Source: Gammaproteobacteria bacterium UBA2675
Lineage (GTDB): Bacteria; Pseudomonadota; Gammaproteobacteria; Pseudomonadales; Pseudohongiellaceae
Reading direction: 5' to 3'
Length of the DNA: 64,000 bases
NCBI GenBank assembly: GCA_002354805.1
Contig: DEMH01000009.1
Location: 558,001 to 622,000, forward strand
Shown here: piece after piece, positions 43,352 to 52,728 of the stretch
Layout: each line of letters opens with the position of its first letter
Position numbering within the stretch: position 1 is the stretch's first letter
Program-made: the position numbers and the translations under genes
The notes under the pieces: generated by a model
Seen by the model: the letters and a program-made list of their open reading frames with translations, nothing else
What the model was told of the DNA's origin: nothing
The model's database searches: none

Positions 43352-44359
43352 TCTGCTGCTGTCCAGCAGCGTGGACACCAGAACCAGCTGCACACTGCCT
43401 GACGCCTGAAGCTGCGGCAGCCTCTCTTCGAGATAGGCGAGAGTTGCGGGGTAGGGGTGGCCGATGGCAACGGCTAATCCGCTTTGCTCAGCAATGCCTA
43501 AAGCACGCTGCATTTGCGCATCGATCGCCGACTCCTCGACAACATTATCCAGAAAGACATGGCGCTTAAGCACCGGAATGCCGTTCGATTGTGCCACGGT
43601 GGCTGCCACGCTCTGGGCGCTGGTCATGCTGTCAACAAAATACAGATCGTGCAATTTCAGTTCTTCCATCACCCACTGCATCGATTGAGTGACAGCAGTC
43701 AGTTCACTGCCGGTATGATTATTGATGCCCTTGAGGTGCGGGATGTCAGCAATCGCACTGCGAAGTGCAGCTATCAATGATGTCTGGTCCTGTTGGGCAG
43801 TCAGTGCGCCAGGTCCCGGGTCGCTACCGGCAAGATTACTCATTGGGACATGCAGCATGATTTCCTTGCCTGCCTGGTGTCCCGCTTCGGCAAGTCCGTG
43901 TGCATGTGGGGTGAATGGGAGAATGGCCAGCGTGACAGGGCCGGGCAAGTTCACTGCCTGTAGTCCCAGCTCCAGATTGTTGCCGATATCATCCAGAATA
44001 ATGGCGAGGCGCGGAACCGCTCCATTGAGTGCCGGGCTGGCCGCTGGTTCGCTGGGTTCAGCAATTTCCTTGGGTTCAGCAATCTGGGCCTCAGATAATG
44101 CTTCACCAGTCTCGGTGCTAGAAAGCGGCGTGTCATCTTGAGTGACACCAGACACCTCCGTCACTGCAGCTGTTTGCAGTTCTGCAACCTGAAGGGCAGG
44201 ATTTGCCGTCGAAGTTTCCTGATTGGCTGGTGCGGAGGGCTCCAGAACCAGAATCAAAAGGCCCAGAAGAGTGATGGCGATAAGAACATGCTTGTTTGCA
44301 TAGGGCGCTGCGCGAGCAAGCAGCGCGCGCAGCCGGGTCGTGCCAGGTGATGGGCTCAT
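43346..44359 (-). CDS. yibQ: Divergent polysaccharide deacetylase YibQ
   Basis: A 337-residue envelope protein. The ATG 44357-44359 (MSPSPGTTRL) overlaps the ctpA stop by ATGA, which decides the start over an ATG 27 bp upstream. One membrane segment near residue 30 is followed by a Thr/Glu/Ala-rich linker and the YibQ domain: LAIILDDIGNN, VTLAILPFTPHAHGLAE, EIMLHVPMSN, GINNHTGSELT, FVDSMTSAQSVA, AIGHPYPATLAYLE. The catalytic set is that of divergent polysaccharide deacetylases; a role in peptidoglycan or surface glycan turnover is inferred. Last gene of gpmI-envC-ctpA-yibQ. Confidence 0.9.
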   Translation of the reverse strand: MSPSPGTTRLRALLARAAPYANKHVLIAITLLGLLILVLEPSAPANQETSTANPALQVAELQTAAVTEVSGVTQDDTPLSSTETGEALSEAQIAEPKEIAEPSEPAASPALNGAVPRLAIILDDIGNNLELGLQAVNLPGPVTLAILPFTPHAHGLAEAGHQAGKEIMLHVPMSNLAGSDPGPGALTAQQDQTSLIAALRSAIADIPHLKGINNHTGSELTAVTQSMQWVMEELKLHDLYFVDSMTSAQSVAATVAQSNGIPVLKRHVFLDNVVEESAIDAQMQRALGIAEQSGLAVAIGHPYPATLAYLEERLPQLQASGSVQLVLVSTLLDSSRL

Positions 44360-45756
44360 CGGCGTGATCGCTGCATGATGTGCCAACCTTTCAACAGTGT
44401 GAGCGCCTCATTCAGCTGATAGTCGCTGACCACAATCTGCTCGGACGATGTCACCGGGCGCGGGCCGGATGGTTCCCGGTCACTGTTTTCATTGACGCCA
44501 GGCAGGTGTCCCTCCAGGTCGCGCTCCGAATAGATGCCGCGGCGTTCCAGGCTGCGTGTGACCAATGCCTCATCAACGCTGATATCCGGTTCGATACCAA
44601 AGGCCTGAATGGAGCGGCCACTGGGTGTGAAATACAGCGATGTTGTCAGCTTGAGTGCACGCTCATTGTTGATTGGCAGCACAGACTGAACAGAGCCCTT
44701 TCCGAAACTGCGGGTGCCCATGATCACGGCGCGCCCCTGATCCTGCAGCGCGCCCGCCACAATTTCGGCTGCCGAGGCGGAACCGGTGTTGATCAGCACT
44801 ACCAGAGGTACACCCTGACTGGGGTCGCTGGCAGTGGCCTGATAGGTTTCATTTGATTCGTTCATGCGTCCTTCGGTGTAAACGATCTGCCCATCAGTCA
44901 GGAACGCATCGGCGACTGCCACTGAAGCTTCCAGAACACCACCCGGGTTGTTGCGAAGATCCAGTACCATGCCGTTCAATGGGCCACCATTGTTTTCAAT
45001 CAGGGTCTCCAGTGCTTTCACCACTTCCTCGCCGGTATTGACGCGGAACTGGGCGATACGCAGGTAGGCGTAACCCGGTTCGAGCATCCGGTGCCGAACA
45101 CTCTCTACCGAAATCACCTCGCGTGTCAGGGTCAGGTCAATCGGTTCTGACTCGTCATTGCGCATCAGCGTCAGGTCGATGGTCGTACCTGGCTCGCCGC
45201 GCAGCATTTCAATGGCGTCGTTGACGATCATTTCACGCAATGGACGGCCGTCGATCTCGACGATCAGGTCTCCGGCCATAACGCCGGCCCGATCAGCCGG
45301 TGAGCCGTCCAGAGGCGTGATCACCTTGATGTATCCATCTTCTTCGCCAACCTCAATACCCAGGCCACCAAACTGACCTTCGGTGCTTTCCTGCAGTGAG
45401 TCGTAATCATTGGCATTCAGGTAGGCGGAGTGCGGGTCGAGGCCAGCCAGCATGCCGCGTATGGCGTACTCGATCAGGGTCTGGTCATCGATGTCCTGCA
45501 CATAGGCGCTGCGAATGGCCTCCAGCGCCTCGGCAAACATACGTACTTCGTTGATCGGCAACGGTCTTGTGTCAGCGGTCGGCTGCCCGGCTTCCGGGTT
45601 ATCCATGACAGGCTGCGCAGACGTGGATACAGATGCTGTGGTGAGTATCAATCCCAGCAGTGCACCGAGCACGGAGCCGGCTGAGCGCGTAACAGATCTT
45701 GCGGCACGCCTGTCTGTGACAGTTGCCGACGCATCATGGGAATGTAGTGTGTTCAT
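44356..45756 (-). CDS. ctpA: Carboxy-terminal processing protease (S41 family)
   Basis: A 466-residue exported serine protease. An N-terminal signal or anchor at about 27-48, then the S41 N-helix region (GLDPHSAYLNANDYDSLQ), a PDZ domain (GGLGIEVGEEDGYIKVITPL) and the protease core with catalytic Ser in NTGSASAAEIVAGAL and Lys in GTRSFGKGSVQ. CtpA-type enzymes trim envelope proteins, including peptidoglycan hydrolases; the neighbour EnvC, a murein-hydrolase activator, fits that theme. Confidence 0.94.
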   Translation of the reverse strand: MNTLHSHDASATVTDRRAARSVTRSAGSVLGALLGLILTTASVSTSAQPVMDNPEAGQPTADTRPLPINEVRMFAEALEAIRSAYVQDIDDQTLIEYAIRGMLAGLDPHSAYLNANDYDSLQESTEGQFGGLGIEVGEEDGYIKVITPLDGSPADRAGVMAGDLIVEIDGRPLREMIVNDAIEMLRGEPGTTIDLTLMRNDESEPIDLTLTREVISVESVRHRMLEPGYAYLRIAQFRVNTGEEVVKALETLIENNGGPLNGMVLDLRNNPGGVLEASVAVADAFLTDGQIVYTEGRMNESNETYQATASDPSQGVPLVVLINTGSASAAEIVAGALQDQGRAVIMGTRSFGKGSVQSVLPINNERALKLTTSLYFTPSGRSIQAFGIEPDISVDEALVTRSLERRGIYSERDLEGHLPGVNENSDREPSGPRPVTSSEQIVVSDYQLNEALTLLKGWHIMQRSRR

Positions 45757-45782
45757 GAACTCTCCTCGTAGTGCTCAGCAGT

Positions 45783-46994
45783 TTAGCGCACTGTTTCAAG
45801 CCATTCGACCGGATTTAGTGTCTGACTGTTGCGGCGGATCTCGAAATACAGGCCAGGCATGCCCATGCCCGCATCCGTTCCGGCGGTTCCGACCGGTTCT
45901 CCGCGGTTTACCCAGTCTCCGCTTTGTTTGTTTAATGACTGCTGATGCGCGTACAGGCTGAGATAGGCATTGCCGTGGTCGACGACAATCAGATTACCTG
46001 ATCCGCGCAGCCAGTCGGCAAATACAACACGTCCGGGGTGAATGGCGCGAACCGCAGAACCTGCTTCCGCAGCAATGATGATGCCCTGGCGCTGAAGGTT
46101 GCCATCACTGTAGCGATCGCCGTAGCGCGCCAGCAACTCACCCCGTAGGGGCCAGGGCATGCTGCCGCGCGAGTCTGCGAATGGCATGAGATCTTCAGGT
46201 GCCGGGATGTCTTCGACGATGCGATTGATCTCGTCGATCAGCTCCTGCAGCTCCTGGCGATCCTGCTGTAGTTGACTGAGCTCATCGCCACGTTCAGCCA
46301 GTTGTACATCCAGGCTGGCGATGATTTCCCGCCGTTGCTGCTGTGCCTCTGCCAGGGCACTCTGCCGGGTATTTAACAGTTCCGACTGTTGAGCGATGGC
46401 CACCTGAGCAGTGCTCAGTTCATCCGAGTTGGAATCAATCTGTGAAAGGGTTTCGCGCCACTGCCTGATCTGCTCCAGTCGATCCTGGTTTATGTGCTCA
46501 AAATATACCAGCATGCGCTGGGTGGTTGCAGGGTCCTGCTGGTTCAGTAGAAGTTTTAGCTGGCTGTCGCTGCCTGCTTTGTAGGTGGCGCGCAATGCCT
46601 CGGCAATTTGCTGGCGCTGAGCGTCGCTGCGCTGCAGCAACTCACGGCGCTGTGATTCCAGGGTACGCAACTGGTTATCCAGACTGGCGAGCTGCTGCTC
46701 GTTTTGCGCGATCAGTTGTGACAGGTCTCTTGCCTCGGCGCCAAGACGATCCAGTTCACGCTCCTCGGCGGATCGTTGCTGCCGGGTCTCCGACACCCAC
46801 TGCTCAATGGCCGTAATGGCATTGTCCAGCTCGATCAGCCGGGTCTGATTGCCGTCCTGAGCAATCGCCGTTGTTGCGATAAACACGCCGGCCACAAAGA
46901 CTGCGACGGCAACACAGTCAGGAAGCCACAGAGGTCGCTGCTGCCAGCCCGAGCCAGCAGGCCGATCCGCTGTCGCGTCCCACTCGATTGCCAT
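45783..46994 (-). CDS. envC: EnvC-like murein hydrolase activator
   Basis: A 403-residue periplasmic protein. A polar 25-residue N-terminus precedes a signal segment (about 25-46). A long coiled coil (~50-250, rich in Gln/Glu/Arg heptads) leads to a LytM/peptidase-M23 domain (about 295-400: GIIIAAEAGSAVRAIHPGRV, IVVDHGNAYLSLYAHQ, PGLYFEIRRN). The zinc ligands are degenerate, as in EnvC, which activates amidases rather than cutting wall itself. It follows gpmI by 15 bp, the E. coli order. Confidence 0.92.
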   Translation of the reverse strand: MAIEWDATADRPAGSGWQQRPLWLPDCVAVAVFVAGVFIATTAIAQDGNQTRLIELDNAITAIEQWVSETRQQRSAEERELDRLGAEARDLSQLIAQNEQQLASLDNQLRTLESQRRELLQRSDAQRQQIAEALRATYKAGSDSQLKLLLNQQDPATTQRMLVYFEHINQDRLEQIRQWRETLSQIDSNSDELSTAQVAIAQQSELLNTRQSALAEAQQQRREIIASLDVQLAERGDELSQLQQDRQELQELIDEINRIVEDIPAPEDLMPFADSRGSMPWPLRGELLARYGDRYSDGNLQRQGIIIAAEAGSAVRAIHPGRVVFADWLRGSGNLIVVDHGNAYLSLYAHQQSLNKQSGDWVNRGEPVGTAGTDAGMGMPGLYFEIRRNSQTLNPVEWLETVR

Positions 46995-47009
46995 GAATTC
47001 AGTCCAGAT

Positions 47010-48566
47010 TCAGGGTGCCATCAGCACGTGGCCAGTCATTTCTGGCGGAACATCCAGATCCATCAGCTTGAGCATGGTAGGCGCGATGTCGGACAGCGCA
47101 CCCTCCTGTGTGAAGCGCCACTCGCGCGGACCCACATAGACAAGAGGCACTGGGCCAGAGGTATGTGAGGTCAGTGCCTGGCCTGACTCTGGGTCCAGCA
47201 TCTGCTCGACATTGCCATGGTCGGCGGTGATCAGCATTTGCCCGTCGGTAGCGCGAATTGCTTCTACCAGGCGGCCCAGGCATTCATCAAGTGTTTCCAC
47301 AGCTTTTACAGCGGCGTCAAAATCGCCCGTGTGACCCACCATGTCGCCGTTGGCATAGTTGCAGACGATGGCGTCGAATTGTTTGTTGCTAATGGCTTCC
47401 ACCAGCTTGTCGGTCACCTCTGGTGCGCTCATTTCAGGCTTCAGGTCATAGGTGGCCACGTCCGGCGAAGGGATCAGGATACGCTCTTCGCCGTCGAAGG
47501 GCTCCTCGCGCCCGCCGCTGAAAAAGAAAGTGACATGCGCATATTTCTCGGTTTCGGCAATCCGCAGCTGGCTGCGATTCTGGTTCGCCAGGTATTCACC
47601 CAGACTGTTGGTCAACTGCTGCGGGGGATAGGCACAGGCCGCGTATTCGTTAAGATCGGCGGCATATTCGGTGAGCATGACAAAGGCGCCGAGTGTGGGC
47701 TGAGCTTTGCGCACGAAACCGTCAAAGTCCGGATTGACCAGGGCATGCGCCAGCTGACGGGCCCGGTCTGCACGGAAGTTCATGAACACCACTGCGTCAC
47801 CATCGGCAATTGCTACCGGGCTTTCTCCCTCGGCAGCGATGGCAGTGGCCTGCACGAACTCATCGTCTTCATCCCGCGCGTAGGCATCGGCCAGTGCCTG
47901 TTCGGCAGTGGGAGCAACGAATTGGCCCAGGCCTGCCGTGATGAGGTTGTAGGCGGTCATCATACGGTCCCAGCGTTTGTCCCGGTCCATGGCGAAATAA
48001 CGGCCGACAACAGACACGATGCGGCCCAGGCCCTTTTGGCGCAGGGCTGCATCCGCCTTTTGGATGGATGCCAGGGCGCTACGTGGCGGCATGTCACGCC
48101 CATCAAGGAAGGCGTGGAGATAGATGCGCTTGACGCCTTTCTTTTCGGCCAGTCTGATCATGGCCAGGATGTGGTCTTCGTGGGAGTGGATGCCGCCCGG
48201 CGACAGCAGCCCCATGATGTGCAGGGCGCGGTCTGAATCGACGGCTTTCTGGGCGGCAGCGCACAGTGCCTTGTTGTCGTAAAAGCCTCCGTCAGCGATG
48301 TCCTTGTCGATCATGGTCAGGCTTTGATACACCACCCGTCCGGCACCCAGGTTCATGTGCCCCACTTCGGAGTTGCCCATCTGGCCGCCGGGCAAACCAA
48401 CATCTATTCCTGAGGTCTTGATCAGGGTGTGAGGGCAGTGCTGCCACAGTGAGTCCCAGACAGGGGTGTTGGCGGCAGCGATGGCGTTGGAGTCAGTTTC
48501 CTCCCGATGACCCCAGCCATCCAGAATAAGCAGCAGGGTGGCGGGGCGACTGGTAGTGTTGGTCAT
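47010..48566 (-). CDS. gpmI: Phosphoglycerate mutase, cofactor-independent
   Basis: A 518-residue Mn-dependent glycolytic enzyme interconverting 3- and 2-phosphoglycerate. LLILDGWGHREE with the metal Asp, the catalytic Ser in GQMGNSEVGHMNLGAGR, HIMGLLSPGGIHSHEDH, FLDGRDMPPRSA and ITADHGNVEQM are all there. The ATG at 48564-48566 (MTNTTSRPA) has AAGGA upstream; a longer in-frame extension to 48617 is unlikely. Leads the gpmI-envC-ctpA-yibQ run. Confidence 0.96.
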   Translation of the reverse strand: MTNTTSRPATLLLILDGWGHREETDSNAIAAANTPVWDSLWQHCPHTLIKTSGIDVGLPGGQMGNSEVGHMNLGAGRVVYQSLTMIDKDIADGGFYDNKALCAAAQKAVDSDRALHIMGLLSPGGIHSHEDHILAMIRLAEKKGVKRIYLHAFLDGRDMPPRSALASIQKADAALRQKGLGRIVSVVGRYFAMDRDKRWDRMMTAYNLITAGLGQFVAPTAEQALADAYARDEDDEFVQATAIAAEGESPVAIADGDAVVFMNFRADRARQLAHALVNPDFDGFVRKAQPTLGAFVMLTEYAADLNEYAACAYPPQQLTNSLGEYLANQNRSQLRIAETEKYAHVTFFFSGGREEPFDGEERILIPSPDVATYDLKPEMSAPEVTDKLVEAISNKQFDAIVCNYANGDMVGHTGDFDAAVKAVETLDECLGRLVEAIRATDGQMLITADHGNVEQMLDPESGQALTSHTSGPVPLVYVGPREWRFTQEGALSDIAPTMLKLMDLDVPPEMTGHVLMAP

Positions 48567-48705
48567 TGCTGTAGTCCTTGTGGTCTCTAGTCTGTAGCAG
48601 GTCGTTGACTTCGCCATTATCGCGGAACCGAGGCAAAAGTACCAATAGACATAAGGCCCGTGTATACTTCGCGGCTTGGTAGATTAGAGTAACGGGCTTG
48701 AAGGC

Positions 48706-49125
48706 ATGGCACAGTTTATCGAATTCGTGGGCAATCACTGGATGCTGTCAGGATTGTGGATGGCGCTGTTGGTGGCGTTCCTGTTCCACCGCAGTAAAAC
48801 CAATGCGCGCGCGGTTGGCACTCAGGAAGCTGTCATGCTGGTAAACAGAAAAGATGGTGTGATGCTGGATATCCGTGATAAAAAGGAATTTGACGCAGGA
48901 CACATCGTCGATTCGATCCATATTCCCGCCAACAAGCTTTCAGAGCGATTGGCTGAGCTTGAAAAGTATAAATCCCGTCCCATTATTGTTGTATGCAAGC
49001 TGGGGCAGCATTCCGCCGACAGTTGCAAGATCCTGTCGAATGCAGGGTTTGATCAGGTCGTCAGGCTGCGCGGTGGTATGGCAGAGTGGCGTGGTCAAAA
49101 CCTGCCAGTCGTGCAGAAAAAGTAG
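48706..49125 (+). CDS. yibN: Membrane-anchored rhodanese YibN
   Basis: A 139-residue protein with one N-terminal membrane segment (about 12-28) and a single cytoplasmic rhodanese domain: MLDIRDKKEFDAGHIVDSIH, active-site Cys in VVCKLGQHSADS, and VVRLRGGMAEWRGQNLP. It is divergent from gpmI and 77 bp before secB. In E. coli grxC lies between yibN and secB; here there is no gene in the gap. Confidence 0.93.
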   Translation: MAQFIEFVGNHWMLSGLWMALLVAFLFHRSKTNARAVGTQEAVMLVNRKDGVMLDIRDKKEFDAGHIVDSIHIPANKLSERLAELEKYKSRPIIVVCKLGQHSADSCKILSNAGFDQVVRLRGGMAEWRGQNLPVVQKK

Positions 49126-49202
49126 CACGAAACTCTACTTTACAAGTTAATTTACGCTAACAGCGTACTTCACAAACAGACAGCAAGAGAGATAGTCAGA
49201 TC

Positions 49203-49730
49203 ATGGCAGAGAACGAAAACAACCAGAATGGAAACGGCCAGGCAGCTTCACAGTCAGCACAGCAGGCTGGTCAAGAAGGTCAACAGGGACCAATGTTCGC
49301 GCTGCAGCGCATTTACCTGAAGGATTCATCATTCGAATCCCCCAAGACGCCGGAAGTATTCCGCAGCCAGTGGGCTCCGAAGATCACTTTCAACCTGAAC
49401 ACCAGCAACAGCAAGATCGCTGACGGCGTTTACGACGTGGTCTTGAAACTGACTATCGAAGCCAAGCAGGACGACAATATTGCTTTCCTGGTGGAAGTGC
49501 AGCAGGCCGGTATTTTTACCTGCAATGGCTTTGCAGAAGCAGATCTGGAGCGCGTTCTGGCAACAGTATGCCCTAACATCCTGTTCCCATACGCTCGAGA
49601 AACCATTGATGCGCTGGTAACGCGCGGCAGCTTCCCGGCCGTCATGCTGGCCCCTGTTAACTTTGATGCAGTGTATGCGCAGTCCAAGGCGCAGCAGCAA
49701 GGTCAGAGCGGCGAACAGCCCGCTAGCTGA
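49203..49730 (+). CDS. secB: Protein-export chaperone SecB
   Basis: A 175-residue cytosolic tetrameric chaperone that keeps precursors unfolded for SecA. The core is standard: FALQRIYLKDSSFESP, YDVVLKLTIEA, VEVQQAGIF, CPNILFPYARETIDALVTRGSFP and LAPVNFDAVY. Both ends are extended and rich in Gln, Gly and Ala (residues 1-30 and the tail), unlike the shorter E. coli ends. Confidence 0.96.
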   Translation: MAENENNQNGNGQAASQSAQQAGQEGQQGPMFALQRIYLKDSSFESPKTPEVFRSQWAPKITFNLNTSNSKIADGVYDVVLKLTIEAKQDDNIAFLVEVQQAGIFTCNGFAEADLERVLATVCPNILFPYARETIDALVTRGSFPAVMLAPVNFDAVYAQSKAQQQGQSGEQPAS

Positions 49731-49743
49731 TCAGCAACGAAAC

Positions 49744-49838
49744 TGCCTGTCGGTCATCATCTTGAGATCGGCAGGCAAATCCACTTCATTCTGCATGTTC
49801 CCATCATTTCTTGAGTTTTCATGACTTTTGTCATGAAA
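49744..49838. terminator. Two hairpins between convergent secB and trmL
   Basis: A 12-bp stem with two imperfect pairs (49744-49755 / 49765-49776, TGCCTG / CAGGCA ends) lies just past secB. A second, perfect 9-bp stem TTTCATGAC / GTCATGAAA with a TTTT loop (49817-49838) lies just past trmL. Neither has a strong U-tract. Confidence 0.45.
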
Positions 49839-49848
49839 CCGCGAGAAT

Positions 49849-50325
49849 TTACAACAAATCTGGGAAGTCTTTTTGTCTGAGCGCTTCGTACAAAGCAATA
49901 GCCACCGTATTGGACAGGTTCAGGCTCCTGCTGTTGGCCTGCATCGGCAGGCGCAGTTTCTGACTGGCAGGTAGTGCGTCAAGCAGGTCCGGCGGCAATC
50001 CGCGGGTTTCGGGCCCGAACAGCAGTCCATCTCCTGCGTTGAAGGCAGCTTGATGGTAGTGTCGACTACCCTTGGTGGTGAAGCCATAAATCAGGTTGTC
50101 AGGATAATGAGCCTGAAAATGCTGCTCGAATGATGCCCAGTCTGACCAGCGTGTGACCTGGCTCAGCTCGTGATAATCGAGGCCGGCACGGCGTACTTTC
50201 TTTTCATCCAGGTCAAAGCCGAGTGGCTCGATCAGATGTAGCGACGCACCGGTATTTGCGATTAATCGAATGATATTGCCGGTGTTGGGAGGGATTTCAG
50301 GTTGATACAGGATGATTTGAAACAA
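49849..50325 (-). CDS. trmL: tRNA (cytidine(34)-2'-O)-methyltransferase TrmL
   Basis: A 158-residue SPOUT (knotted) methyltransferase that modifies the wobble base of certain tRNA-Leu. Motifs: IILYQPEIPPNTGNIIRL at the start, LLFGPETRGLP, and the knot region RLPMQANSRSLNLSNTVA. In E. coli trmL sits near cysE, gpsA and secB; cysE and gpsA are missing here. Confidence 0.95.
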   Translation of the reverse strand: MFQIILYQPEIPPNTGNIIRLIANTGASLHLIEPLGFDLDEKKVRRAGLDYHELSQVTRWSDWASFEQHFQAHYPDNLIYGFTTKGSRHYHQAAFNAGDGLLFGPETRGLPPDLLDALPASQKLRLPMQANSRSLNLSNTVAIALYEALRQKDFPDLL

Positions 50326-50477
50326 TGTCTTGTCGCTGAGCCGTTAAAACGTCCCCAAATATACCCCTGAAGGGGGCTTTTTACTATAGAAATTGGTAGT
50401 TTGACGCTTATAATTCAACATATTATTAAATTGGCCGTCATAGTACGTAAAGAGTTTGTGACTGGTCATTTGAGGTA
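50326..50477 (+). promoter_or_regulatory. Upstream region of the msh cluster
   Basis: This AT-rich spacer holds a short hairpin CCCC-TGAA-GGGG followed by GCTTTTT (50364-50382), then TTGACG at 50401-50406 and TATTAT/TATTAA around 50421-50429, plus an isolated TATAAT at 50409-50414. One of these pairs probably starts the msh transcript, but spacing is not ideal for any single choice. Confidence 0.4.
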
Positions 50478-51422
50478 GTGATAGTGCTGCAATGGTTAGG
50501 ACGCAAGAATCGGGTCGATGGCCTGGTGGGTTTGTCGATCAATGATCGGCGAATTTCGCTTGCTCATATCACCCGGCGAAGGGATGAACTGGCATTGGAG
50601 CATTGCATACAGCATGAGCTGGCGCAGCAGAGCCTGCGGGACGGGCTGATTCAGCTCGTCGATGAGCACCGTCTTGCCGGGGCCGATACCAATCTGGTGC
50701 TGGCGCCAGCTGACTACAGTGTCTTTCTGGTCGACATGCCGCAGGTAGAGGAGGCCGAGGTGGCCGCCGCAGTGCGCTGGAAGATCAAGGACCTGCTGGA
50801 TATGCCGGTCGAAGAGGCCGTGATCGACGTGTTTCCATTGCCCGACGATGCTTTCCAGGCGCGCAAGCAGATGGTCTACGCGGTAGCTGCAAACCGGCCG
50901 AAACTGGAGCAGTCGATTGAGGTGATTGAGCGCAGTGGTTTGTCGCTCAGCAGTATCGATATACCTGAAATGGCAATGCGCAATGTGACAGCGCAGTTCA
51001 GCGACGACAGCAACGGGTTGGCGTTTATTGCCTTGAAGGCCAGTGGCAGCATGATGAATGTGACCAGAAACGGCGAGTTGTACCTGACCCGCAAGATTAA
51101 CACTCAGGTCGGACCTGATGCCCTGCTTGAGGCCGACTGGGAGATGGTTCGTGACCGGCTGGCCCTGGAGATACAACGCTCGCTGGATTATTTTGAAAGT
51201 CAGATGGGGCAGAGTCCGATTACCCAGATCATGATCGCGCCGCGACAGAAAGACACCGAGTCGATGATGAACTCGCTGGCCGATGCGCTGGCTTCACCGG
51301 TAGGCATGCTGGATTTTTACAATGACCTGGACGCACCATCAGATGTGACTAACGAAACCAAGGGTGCCTGCATGATGGCGATCGGTGCAGCACTCAGAAC
51401 AGACGGCGCGGGGAGCGTATAA
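50478..51422 (+). CDS. mshI: MSHA biogenesis protein MshI (PilM-like)
   Basis: A 314-residue actin-like cytoplasmic protein. GTG at 50478 or 50484 can start it. The family pattern is present: LVGLSINDRRISLAHI, DTNLVLAPADYSVFLVDMP, AAVRWKIKDLLDMPVEEAVID and RSLDYFESQMGQ. It corresponds to the PilM-like cytoplasmic part of the pilus alignment complex, docking on the PilN-like protein encoded next. First gene of the msh cluster. Confidence 0.9.
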   Translation: MIVLQWLGRKNRVDGLVGLSINDRRISLAHITRRRDELALEHCIQHELAQQSLRDGLIQLVDEHRLAGADTNLVLAPADYSVFLVDMPQVEEAEVAAAVRWKIKDLLDMPVEEAVIDVFPLPDDAFQARKQMVYAVAANRPKLEQSIEVIERSGLSLSSIDIPEMAMRNVTAQFSDDSNGLAFIALKASGSMMNVTRNGELYLTRKINTQVGPDALLEADWEMVRDRLALEIQRSLDYFESQMGQSPITQIMIAPRQKDTESMMNSLADALASPVGMLDFYNDLDAPSDVTNETKGACMMAIGAALRTDGAGSV

Positions 51423-51424
51423 GC

Positions 51425-52030
51425 TTGGCTACTGTAAACCAGCAAATCAATCTGTACCTGCTGGAGTTGCGGCCGCGGCGCGATCTGGTGACAGCTGCGC
51501 GCGCAGTGCAGGTGCTGGGTGTGCTGATGGGTCTGGCAATTCTGGTGTCACTGGTGCAATGGTGGCAAACAGGCGTTAACCAGAATCGGCTGGCAGAAGT
51601 TGAGCAGGCACTGCAGGAACAGACGGCACGTACCGAGCAGCTGGAGCGAGAAGTCGCTGCGCGCGCAACCGACCAGGCTCTGGTGCGTGAGATGAATACC
51701 CGGGAGTTGCGCGTGCAGCAGGCGCGAGAACTTTATGATTTCATGCAGGGTACAACGCTCGGCAACCTGGTTGGCTATTCCCAGCACTTGAAGGATCTGT
51801 CCCGCGCGTCATTCACTGGTCTGTGGCTGCAGGAATTTCGTATCGTGGGCAACGCAGATAATGTGATGATTCGCGGGGTTGCCTTGGAGCCGGCCATGCT
51901 GCCTGACTATGTAGGGCGCCTTAGTGGTGGCAATAGTGCAATCAGCACCCGACGCTTTAATCGACTGATCAGTGCGCGTGATGAAACGCAGCAATCGCTT
52001 TATGAATTTACGCTGGAGGCTGGCGAGTGA
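51425..52030 (+). CDS. PilN-like MSHA inner-membrane protein
   Basis: A 201-residue bitopic protein starting at TTG 51425 with GGGAG upstream. The N-terminus ATVNQQINLYLLELRPRRD is the PilN-type motif that binds the MshI/PilM groove; one membrane segment (about 25-45), a coiled coil (50-85) and a small periplasmic domain follow. It is often named MshI2. It is 2 bp after mshI and overlaps mshJ by GTGA. Confidence 0.85.
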   Translation: MATVNQQINLYLLELRPRRDLVTAARAVQVLGVLMGLAILVSLVQWWQTGVNQNRLAEVEQALQEQTARTEQLEREVAARATDQALVREMNTRELRVQQARELYDFMQGTTLGNLVGYSQHLKDLSRASFTGLWLQEFRIVGNADNVMIRGVALEPAMLPDYVGRLSGGNSAISTRRFNRLISARDETQQSLYEFTLEAGE

Positions 52031-52728
52031 CTCTGAAGCGACGTCTACAGATGGCTGGTGAGTCGTTCGACCAGCGCCCGGCAGCAGAGAAAACCATTCT
52101 TGCTGTGCTCGGCATTGCCGTATTGATATGGTTGTATCTGATTTTTGTGTTCGAGCCAATGGATAGTGCCCGAGAGCAGGCGGCCAATGAGCTTATGGTC
52201 AGAGAGGCGCGTCTGGTCACCATGCAGCAGCGTGAACGTACCGCTGTCATCATGGGTAATGAAGATCCCAATGAGGCGGTCCGCGTGCGTATCGAGCGCG
52301 CCATGGCAAATCAGAGCCAGTTGCAGCAGCAGATCGAGAGCCTGGCTGGTAATCTGGTAACGCCACAATCCATGACGAGGTTGCTTACCTCAATGCTGGA
52401 GAGCCGGGAAGGCCTGGAACTGATTCGGGTAGAAAACCAGATGCCGATCCCGATGCGTAATTCAACCGAGTCAGGAGCTGGCGCGCAAGCCGCGGTAGCA
52501 GAGGGCGAGGCTGATGAAGTTGAGCGACAGCAGGTGTACAAGCACGTGCTGCGACTGGAACTGGAAGGTGATTATTTGAGCCTGATCAGCTACCTGCGCA
52601 GTGTCGAAGCATTCTCGGAGCGCTTCTTCTGGGATGAGTTGCATTTTGTACAGACCACCTGGCCCAATGCGCGCATTACGCTGCAGCTGCATACACTGAG
52701 CGCAGAGGAGGGCTTTGTTGGTGTTTGA
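52027..52728 (+). CDS. mshJ: MSHA biogenesis protein MshJ (PilO-like)
   Basis: A 233-residue bitopic protein with GTG start. One membrane segment at about 25-42, a periplasmic coiled coil and a ferredoxin-like PilO/GspM-type domain (KHVLRLELEGDYLSLISYLRS...FFWDELHF). It should pair with the PilN-like protein in the alignment complex between the inner-membrane motor and the secretin. Confidence 0.88.
   Translation: MTLKRRLQMAGESFDQRPAAEKTILAVLGIAVLIWLYLIFVFEPMDSAREQAANELMVREARLVTMQQRERTAVIMGNEDPNEAVRVRIERAMANQSQLQQQIESLAGNLVTPQSMTRLLTSMLESREGLELIRVENQMPIPMRNSTESGAGAQAAVAEGEADEVERQQVYKHVLRLELEGDYLSLISYLRSVEAFSERFFWDELHFVQTTWPNARITLQLHTLSAEEGFVGV

Noticed and set aside
47217..48236. A 339-residue frame antisense to gpmI.
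   Set aside because: Shadow of a highly biased gene.
50409..50414. Perfect TATAAT upstream of mshI.
   Set aside because: No -35 at a usable distance; kept only as part of the general upstream region.
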